Of a stretch of 64,000 nt of DNA, positions 59,311 to 64,000 are shown piece by piece (the first letter of the stretch is position 1; the number at the start of each line of letters is the position of its first letter). The position numbers were made by a program, and so were the translations under genes. The notes beneath the pieces were generated by a model. That model worked only from the letters and a program-made list of their open reading frames with translations, did no database searches and had not been told where the DNA came from. This DNA is from Sphingomonas sp. A2-49 (lineage in GTDB: Bacteria > Pseudomonadota > Alphaproteobacteria > Sphingomonadales > Sphingomonadaceae), in assembly GCF_025548555.1 (NCBI RefSeq), contig NZ_JAJLPA010000015.1, forward strand, positions 23,682-87,681. The letters run 5' to 3'.

Positions 59311-59327
59311 TCCTCTTCTGGGCACCA
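59311..59327 (+). repeat. attR/attB core between tandem elements
   Basis: This is the second copy of TCCTCTTCTGGGCACCA. It closes the first element and is also the apparent left att of the second, whose integrase begins 177 nt further on. Confidence 0.9.
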
Positions 59328-59439
59328 GAAACGCTTCCGGAATGATCCGGGAGCGTCCAGCAAGCAGCTGGTTTAACAGCATATTTCGATGGAACATCGC
59401 CGACTGACCGTCCGGCGACGTCCACCGGATTCCAGCCCA

Positions 59440-59461
59440 AACACCAACATCTGTTGGTGTT
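59440..59461. promoter_or_regulatory. Palindrome upstream of the second integrase
   Basis: The arms AACACCAACA (59440-59449) and TGTTGGTGTT (59452-59461) are perfect around a 2-bp centre, 42 bp before the integrase start. A related TGTTGGTGG follows. It looks like an operator or terminator controlling integrase expression. Confidence 0.65.
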
Positions 59462-59503
59462 ATTGTTGGTGGTGGATCGACCCGGCTTAGCTGGGAAATC
59501 GAC

Positions 59504-60730
59504 ATGCTGTCTCATCTCCGAATCAGCGCCGCCAAGCCTGCGGCGAAGCCGTTCAACCTCTCCGATGGCCAGGGGCTCTTCCTCACGGTCCAGCCCAACG
59601 GCACCAAGCTCTGGAAGCTGAGCTTCCGCCATCTCGGCAAGCAAAAGACCCTGCACCTCGGCCTGTGGCCCGATGTCGGCCTCGCCGATGCCAGGGCCCG
59701 GCGTGACGAAGCACGCCGCCAGGTTGCCGCGGGCCTCGATCCTGCGGTCGAGAAGAAGCGAGCGCGGGTCGCGGCCAAGGTCGCCGCAGCGAACACGTTC
59801 AAGGACGTCGCGGAGGAGTGGATCCAGAAGTGCGAGCGCGAGGGGCGTGCCGAGATCACCCTCAGCAAGATCCGTTGGCTGCTCGGCATGGCGTATCCGA
59901 TGATCGGCAGCCTGCCGATCGCGGACGTGACACCACAGGAAGTGCTGGCCGTGCTCCGCAAGGTCGAATCGGATGGCCGGTACGAAAGCGCCCGCCGCAT
60001 GCGAAGCGTCCTTGGTCGCGTGTTTCGCTACGGTATCGCGACCGTGCGCTGTCAGAAGGATGTTGCTGCCGACCTTCGTGGCGCGATCGCCACGCCGCGA
60101 ACCAAGCACCTGGCGGCAATCACCAACCCGAAGGAGGTCGGTGCGCTGTTGCGGGCGATCGACGGCTATTCGGGTCAGGTGGTGACGCTGATGGCGCTCA
60201 AACTGTCACCACACCTCTTCGTTCGCCCCGGTGAACTGAGGCAGGCGCAGTGGAGCGAGTTCGATTGTGACAAGGGGGTCTGGTACCTAGCGGCCGAGCG
60301 GATGAAGATGCGTCGACCGCACCGCGTGCCGTTGTCGCGTCAAGTACTGGAGTTGATCGAGGAGCTACGGGACCACACGGGCCACCGCGACTATCTCTTC
60401 CCGTGCATGGGAAATCCGAAGCGCCCGATGTCCGAGAATGGTGTGAATCAAGCGCTACGCCGCCTCGGCTATACCAAGCAGAAAATGACTGCGCATGGGT
60501 TTCGCGCGATGGCGGCGACGCTGCTCAATGAAATGGGCATCTGGAACCCGGACGCAATCGAGAAGCAGCTTGCCCATCTCGATGCGAGCGCGGTGCGACG
60601 CGCCTACACCCGCGGCGAATATTGGGACGAGCGAGTCCGCATGATGCAACACTGGTCGGATCATCTCGACGGGCTGCGCACCAACGGCAATGCCGCGCAG
60701 GCTGATTGCGGCCGGAAGGCGCCGGGCTGA
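59504..60730 (+). CDS. P4-type tyrosine integrase of the second element
   Basis: The 408-residue protein has an N-terminal DUF4102/arm-binding domain (KPFNLSDGQGLFLTVQPNGTKLWKLSFRHLGKQKTLHLGLWPDVGLADAR), a SAM-like core domain and a catalytic domain with VRPGELRQAQWSEF (Arg), AHGFRAMAATLL (His-x-x-Arg), LAHLDASAVRRAYTRGEY (His and Tyr). P4-like integrases usually target tRNA or tmRNA 3' ends. Codon use is closer to the host than that of the first element's genes. Confidence 0.92.
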   Translation: MLSHLRISAAKPAAKPFNLSDGQGLFLTVQPNGTKLWKLSFRHLGKQKTLHLGLWPDVGLADARARRDEARRQVAAGLDPAVEKKRARVAAKVAAANTFKDVAEEWIQKCEREGRAEITLSKIRWLLGMAYPMIGSLPIADVTPQEVLAVLRKVESDGRYESARRMRSVLGRVFRYGIATVRCQKDVAADLRGAIATPRTKHLAAITNPKEVGALLRAIDGYSGQVVTLMALKLSPHLFVRPGELRQAQWSEFDCDKGVWYLAAERMKMRRPHRVPLSRQVLELIEELRDHTGHRDYLFPCMGNPKRPMSENGVNQALRRLGYTKQKMTAHGFRAMAATLLNEMGIWNPDAIEKQLAHLDASAVRRAYTRGEYWDERVRMMQHWSDHLDGLRTNGNAAQADCGRKAPG

Positions 60731-60763
60731 TTCCGATACGGGTTGGAAGCCGTGACAATACCC

Positions 60764-60795
60764 CGGACAAGATCGCGTCGGGTCCGAGGTTTTTT
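60764..60795 (+). terminator. Possible terminator of the second integrase
   Basis: The short stem CGGAC/GTCCG with flanking GC pairs ends in TTTTTT (60790-60795) shortly after the integrase stop. Confidence 0.4.
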
Positions 60796-60810
60796 CACAT
60801 TCGCCCTGCT

Positions 60811-61434
60811 TCAATCCTTGTCGTCGATCAATGCACCGGTCGACCAGCGTTCGCTGGTGTGCTCGAGATAGAAGTCCGCTTCCTCCGTGAAAGTCGCCAT
60901 GGACAGGACCGTCGCACTTCCGTCGAGCCAGGCACCGTGAGCTTCCGGACGCGAGAGCAGCGGCATATGCCGGCTCACGCGTTCGATGAGCGGATTGGCC
61001 AGGACGAGGATGCCTGCGCAACCCTGACCACCTGGTGCGCAAAAGCCGGCCCAGCCGACCAGCGGCTGATCCCACAGGCCCACCCATGCGCGCGTGCGCT
61101 GCCGGGCGGGCCCGTCGGGATAGGCGAAGGATTCAAGTACGATGAGGCAACGCTCGAGCTCGCCGGGATCGACGAGGACCCCGGCATCCGCGCGAAACTC
61201 GCGCGGAAAGAGGATGGCACGGCGCGCGCGTGATCGGCCGGGGTCGATGAATGCCGTCGTTGGCAGGCCCCAGGTCGATGTTTCGATCGTACGCCGGCCA
61301 TCGCGCTCGGTGATGGCAACGACCTGCTCGCCGGGCCAGATCAGGGGTTTCCAGGTCGGGTTGCCGCAGGGCTCGGCACCGAACAGTGCCTGCATCTCGC
61401 TCACGGTGCCTCGGCAACGAAGGAGCGCCGTCAC
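60811..61434 (-). CDS. Divergent SRAP-domain (YedK/HMCES-like) protein
   Basis: The protein is 207 residues from GTG 61434: V-TALLRCRGTVSEMQALFGAE. The layout follows SRAP proteins (WPGEQVVAI, TSTWGLP, RAWVGLWDQPLVGWAGF, ILVLANPLIERVSRHMPLLS). The canonical second-residue Cys is replaced by a Cys at residue 7, the F-x-E-W loop reads VLESFAYPDG, and the His of HDRMP is shifted (SRHMP). Canonical SRAP proteins crosslink abasic sites in single-stranded DNA. Here the catalytic chemistry may be altered. It follows the AbiE genes in the same strand. Confidence 0.75.
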   Translation of the reverse strand: MTALLRCRGTVSEMQALFGAEPCGNPTWKPLIWPGEQVVAITERDGRRTIETSTWGLPTTAFIDPGRSRARRAILFPREFRADAGVLVDPGELERCLIVLESFAYPDGPARQRTRAWVGLWDQPLVGWAGFCAPGGQGCAGILVLANPLIERVSRHMPLLSRPEAHGAWLDGSATVLSMATFTEEADFYLEHTSERWSTGALIDDKD

Positions 61435-61498
61435 GATCGTGCGTCCTCCGGACTCGGTTTGCGCGCGACGCGGAAATCCAGCGTGCGGTAATCCCGGA

Positions 61499-62419
61499 TC
61501 ATCGGCGTAGGGCAGCCGCAAGCCTGCTGCGCTGGTCGGCATGCTTTTCCGGGTTGCTGTCCCTGAGTTTTCTGAGGTTGAGCAGCTTCCATCTGATCGC
61601 CGGCAGGTCCGCAGCCGCCTGATGACCGATCACCCCAAAATCCGGCTCACCATCGTGGAGCGAGAGCAGGAATTTCACCGCGGCATCGGTCGTGCGCTCC
61701 GCCACATCGCCAATCAGCCGCTCGCGCGCTGCAAGCAGGGTTCGAAGGGGAACATGCTCGATCGTCATTCCGTCGAACTCCCTGGCAAAGGCGCGGTCGA
61801 TGTCGATCCGATTGGGAGCGATCAGTTCGTGAAGCGGGCGAGGCGAAGAGGCAGCGTAGATGAGAAATGTCCGGTACAGCGCGTCGGTGACGCCTTCATG
61901 CTCGTACAGGAGATGCACATCATACAGGTCGCGCGGATGCTGGCGATCAAGCGCGGCGCAGAGCTTGCCGGCGTAGAGATCCTCGAAGGCGAGTACCGGC
62001 ATCTCGGCGAAGCCGAACGCATCCTCCACGACTTCAGTCACGCGCATCAATTGCGGTGGTACCACGGTGCCGCGAAGCACCGGCGAAACCTCGATCTTCA
62101 CTTCGGCCCCAGCCGCACGAAGCAGGATCCGGGTATCGCCATCGCCGCCGCCGCTGATCCGTTGTGCTTCGACGCCGTGCAGTTCGCGCTGCGCCCGCTC
62201 GATCAATCGGCCGAGGGCGGCACTGATATTCGCAAGGGCCGTGCTGCGGTCGTCGAGCGGCACGTAAGTGAGGTCGATGTCGACCGAAAGCCGCGGCATG
62301 TCGCGATAGAACAGGTTGATCGCGGTGCCGCCCTTGAGCGCGAAGTTCGGTTCATCAGCGACCAGGGGAAGTGCGCGAACGAGAAGCGCGACCTGCGCGG
62401 CATAGGCGTCACGCGCCAT
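61499..62419 (-). CDS. abiEii: AbiEii-type nucleotidyltransferase toxin
   Basis: From ATG 62419 the 306-residue protein has the AbiEii nucleotidyltransferase core FALKGGTAINLFYRDMPRLSVDIDLTYVP (GG-T-N...D-x-D), further segment DAFGFAEMPVLAFEDLYAGKLCAALDRQHPRDLYDV and a C-terminal helical part. AbiEii toxins transfer nucleotides (GTP-dependent) to tRNA or other targets in type IV toxin-antitoxin systems. It overlaps abiEi by 11 nt. Confidence 0.9.
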   Translation of the reverse strand: MARDAYAAQVALLVRALPLVADEPNFALKGGTAINLFYRDMPRLSVDIDLTYVPLDDRSTALANISAALGRLIERAQRELHGVEAQRISGGGDGDTRILLRAAGAEVKIEVSPVLRGTVVPPQLMRVTEVVEDAFGFAEMPVLAFEDLYAGKLCAALDRQHPRDLYDVHLLYEHEGVTDALYRTFLIYAASSPRPLHELIAPNRIDIDRAFAREFDGMTIEHVPLRTLLAARERLIGDVAERTTDAAVKFLLSLHDGEPDFGVIGHQAAADLPAIRWKLLNLRKLRDSNPEKHADQRSRLAAALRR

Positions 62420-63245
62420 CTGCTGCCTCTTTCGAACCCGGGCCAGCGAACTCCGCCGGCACGACAAGCTGGTAGGCTGCCGCATAGCGACCGCCTTCGA
62501 CCAGCATGCGCGGCCCTTTGCCAAGGTCGATGGCCGTGCGATCGATATGGGCGAGCCACCGGTGGCGATGGCGGTCGGCGAACAGGAAGAACAGCCGCTT
62601 CACCTTCACGCTCCTGCACGCCTGCAGCAACTTGTCGAGGCGACCGGGGCGCAGCGATGGCAGCCCCTCGAACAGCATGTCGACCTTGTGAAACGTCTCG
62701 GCGTCCGGAAGCTCGTTAAGCGTTTCCAGCACGGCGCGTTCCGGGGTCGAGCGCCGCAGCGGCCAATCCCACGGGTTCGGGGCATTTTTCGCAGCTGGGT
62801 CGAAATCCTGATCGTCGATGCCAAGCGGCTCCGAGCCGAACAGTTGACGTCGGCGTAGCAAGGGATGAGCATCCAGGGTGAGCCTGGGCAGCCAGGCGGG
62901 TACATCGCCATAGAGATAGACGCCTGCACTGCGCCCGAGGCCAAGATAGTGATTATGTCCTTCGAGGCTGAGAGCGGTCATCCCACCGACGTGGAAATCA
63001 TAGTCCATGATCCACTGGGCAGAGAGCACCGCCAATTTCCAGTCGACGACGTCCGTCGAGCGCTCCTGCGGATAGGGACGGCGATAGACCCCCCGCGCGA
63101 CGCGACCGAGCCATCCTTCGCGATGATAATCGGAAGCCGAGCTCTTTGCGACGCTGCTCGCGGCGAGCCATCGAGAATCGACCAGGAAGCCTGGCGGAAC
63201 CTGATCGAGCACTCGCTTTAGAGGATTGCTATTTAGTCCGCCCAT
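62409..63245 (-). CDS. abiEi: AbiEi-type antitoxin
   Basis: The 278-residue protein has the AbiEi N-terminal winged helix (VPPGFLVDSRWLAASSVAKSSASDYHREGWLGRVARGVYRRP) and the C-terminal DUF4095-like part (YAAAYQLVVPAEFAG). AbiEi binds operator DNA and neutralises AbiEii. Its ATG (63245) lies in the centre of a palindrome (63231-63257). The operon is abiEi-abiEii, then the SRAP-like gene. Confidence 0.88.
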   Translation of the reverse strand: MGGLNSNPLKRVLDQVPPGFLVDSRWLAASSVAKSSASDYHREGWLGRVARGVYRRPYPQERSTDVVDWKLAVLSAQWIMDYDFHVGGMTALSLEGHNHYLGLGRSAGVYLYGDVPAWLPRLTLDAHPLLRRRQLFGSEPLGIDDQDFDPAAKNAPNPWDWPLRRSTPERAVLETLNELPDAETFHKVDMLFEGLPSLRPGRLDKLLQACRSVKVKRLFFLFADRHRHRWLAHIDRTAIDLGKGPRMLVEGGRYAAAYQLVVPAEFAGPGSKEAADGA

Positions 63246-63257
63246 GCCGGACTAAAT
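63231..63257. promoter_or_regulatory. Palindrome over the abiEi start codon
   Basis: Perfect 10-bp arms ATTTAGTCCG (63231-63240) and CGGACTAAAT (63248-63257) flank the CCCATGC centre, in which CAT is the antisense of the abiEi ATG. This is a likely binding site for AbiEi autoregulation. Confidence 0.75.
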
Positions 63258-63339
63258 GGGGCTTTTGTAAAGCACGATCAAGTGTTCATTTTACAACGGG
63301 TCGAATAGGTCCGGTGAGCGCGAACCGACAGGCTCATGT
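63246..63339. other. Short spacer between abiEi and excisionase-like genes
   Basis: The 94-base gap includes the right arm of the abiEi palindrome and an AT-rich part (ATTTTACAACGGG). No gene is seen. Shared promoter elements are likely here. Confidence 0.5.
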
Positions 63340-63552
63340 TCAAACTACCCGATTATCGGGGGTGTCGTTGTCGGTCAGTAGCTTCAGGCTACGATATTGC
63401 ACCAAGGTGGCCCTGCCGACCTTTACCGTCTCGAGATCGCCGGACTGAATCAGTTCGTAGATCCGCGACCGGCTGAGGCCGGTGATCCGCACGGCGGTCG
63501 AAACGCGAACCGTCAGCGGCTCGATCTTCTTCTCCCAGGCACGCTCGATCAC
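63340..63552 (-). CDS. Excisionase-like helix-turn-helix protein (AlpA/MerR-like)
   Basis: The 70-residue protein has a MerR/AlpA-type DNA-binding domain: VRVSTAVRITGLSRSRIYELIQSGDLETVKVGRATLVQY. Such small proteins control integrase or act as directionality factors in integrated elements. It overlaps the next gene by 4 nt. Confidence 0.8.
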   Translation of the reverse strand: MIERAWEKKIEPLTVRVSTAVRITGLSRSRIYELIQSGDLETVKVGRATLVQYRSLKLLTDNDTPDNRVV

Positions 63553-63779
63553 TTCTGCCTCCGTTGCGCGGCATCCCGCGCGCGTACGAAGCTGCGATCG
63601 CTCTCGAGGAAGGCCGTCAACATCGCCGGGATCAGGTCGGCGACGGGTTCCTCCACTCCATAAGTCTCGGCGTAGATCGCCGCATAGGCCTGGAGCGACG
63701 ATTGAAGGTCGGGAGTGACGGTGATCGCCAGCTTCACCGGCGTGCGATCGGGCAGCCTGCCCAGTTTCAGCTCAGCCAT
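63549..63779 (-). CDS. DUF2274 family protein
   Basis: The 76-residue protein from ATG 63779 (MAELKLGRLPDRTPVKLAITVTPDLQSSLQAYAAIYAETYG) matches the DUF2274 family that lies between trbI and the following ICE genes in conjugative elements. Function unknown. It overlaps the excisionase-like gene by 4 nt and starts just before the trbI stop. Confidence 0.8.
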   Translation of the reverse strand: MAELKLGRLPDRTPVKLAITVTPDLQSSLQAYAAIYAETYGVEEPVADLIPAMLTAFLESDRSFVRARDAAQRRQK

Positions 63780-63780
63780 G

Positions 63781-64000
63781 TCAGCTTGCCTTTCCGTGCC
63801 AGGGCACAAGAATGAGATCGCGCGTCACTAGCAACCGCACCGCGGCGCCGGGGCGGATCGTGATGGTCGGCTGGATGTCGAGATTAAGCTGCGTAATCTG
63901 GTCACCAGCCCGCGCGGTATTGGTCTGCGCGGACTGCCGAATGGCTTGCACCAGATCGCTCCCGCCGCCGATCGTCAGTTCGGAACCGACGCCGAGCAAT
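63781..64000 (-). CDS. trbI: TrbI/VirB10-like conjugation protein (C-terminal part)
   Basis: Only the last 72 residues are present. The TrbI/VirB10 C-terminal pattern is ITQLNLDIQPTITIRPGAAVRLLVTRDLIL. The rest of the gene and probably the trb cluster continue beyond the right edge. VirB10 proteins connect the inner- and outer-membrane parts of a type IV secretion channel. Confidence 0.85.
   Translation of the reverse strand, partial: LLGVGSELTIGGGSDLVQAIRQSAQTNTARAGDQITQLNLDIQPTITIRPGAAVRLLVTRDLILVPWHGKAS

Larger units (their letters stand above)
52018..59327. mobile_element. 7.3-kb integrated element at tRNA-Leu
   Basis: The element lies between the two 17-bp att copies and carries a tyrosine integrase just inside attL. 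Codon use and base composition are visibly lower in GC than the flanks. It contains no recognised capsid, tail, lysis, replication or conjugation gene, but a serine recombinase, an unknown four-gene operon, an unknown membrane protein and about 1 kb of repeat-rich DNA. It may be a phage satellite or a degraded genomic island. Confidence 0.88.
59328..64000. mobile_element. Left part of a second integrated element (ICE-like)
   Basis: A second integrase lies just inside the 59311-59327 att copy, and the following genes include excisionase-like, DUF2274 and TrbI genes, all typical of integrative conjugative elements of the Tn4371/ICE type. Its other end is beyond the window, so completeness cannot be judged. 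Confidence 0.85.

Noticed and set aside
59116..59505. 129-residue frame spanning the right att site
   Set aside because: It crosses the integration boundary and is antisense to the 3' end of the membrane-protein gene.

Overview
The window is a chromosomal segment of an alphaproteobacterium, most likely Sphingomonas or a close sphingomonad. The evidence is very GC-rich coding with strong third-position bias, DivK beside a DUF3572 gene, a class I lysyl-tRNA synthetase, a Gly-rich double cold-shock protein, and RpoN directly after the LptC-LptA-LptB genes. This identification rests on gene content; no search was run.

Bases 1-51.8 kb are core chromosome. 1-7.6 kb holds membrane, acyltransferase, RidA, HAD, DivK, PAS/MCP, ribosomal protein L33, GDT1-like and Dps genes. 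7.6-24 kb holds envelope and repair genes: rnd-lptC-lptA, then lptB-rpoN, and the four members of the ligase-associated DNA damage response set (ATP-dependent ligase, MBL-fold exonuclease, Lhr-like helicase, PdeM nuclease), interleaved with unrelated genes and a Kup K+ transporter. 24-38 kb holds sixA and a DinG-type helicase, lysK, and the minus-strand translation cluster rpmI-rplT-(GIY-YIG)-pheS-pheT. Two 97-bp palindromic REPIN-like elements lie between rplT and the GIY-YIG gene. Then come an AsmA protein, hisN and a peroxiredoxin. 38-43 kb holds a diguanylate cyclase, two tiny hydrophobic peptides behind a well-formed sigma-54 promoter, several small housekeeping genes and a vapBC toxin-antitoxin pair. 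43.2-49.9 kb is the glutamate synthase operon, with a MntA/HepT-type nucleotidyltransferase-HEPN pair embedded between gltD and gltB and 4-nt stop/start overlaps at all three junctions. uppP and an NDUFA9-like gene follow.

A tRNA-Leu(CAG) gene at 51,931-52,017 is the attachment site for two tandem mobile elements. The first (52,018-59,327) is bounded by a 17-bp direct repeat of the tRNA 3' end, is visibly lower in GC, and carries a tyrosine integrase, a small membrane protein, an unrecognised four-gene operon, about 1 kb of repeat-rich non-coding DNA, a serine recombinase and an unrecognised membrane protein. The second starts at 59,328 with its own P4-type integrase and continues past the right edge. 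It carries a divergent SRAP-like protein, an AbiEi/AbiEii pair, an excisionase-like HTH protein, a DUF2274 protein and the C-terminus of TrbI/VirB10, so it looks like an integrative conjugative element.

The most interesting signals are the toxin-antitoxin-like pair inside the glt operon, the sigma-54-driven micropeptides, and the uncharacterised cargo and repeat-rich region of the tRNA-Leu island.
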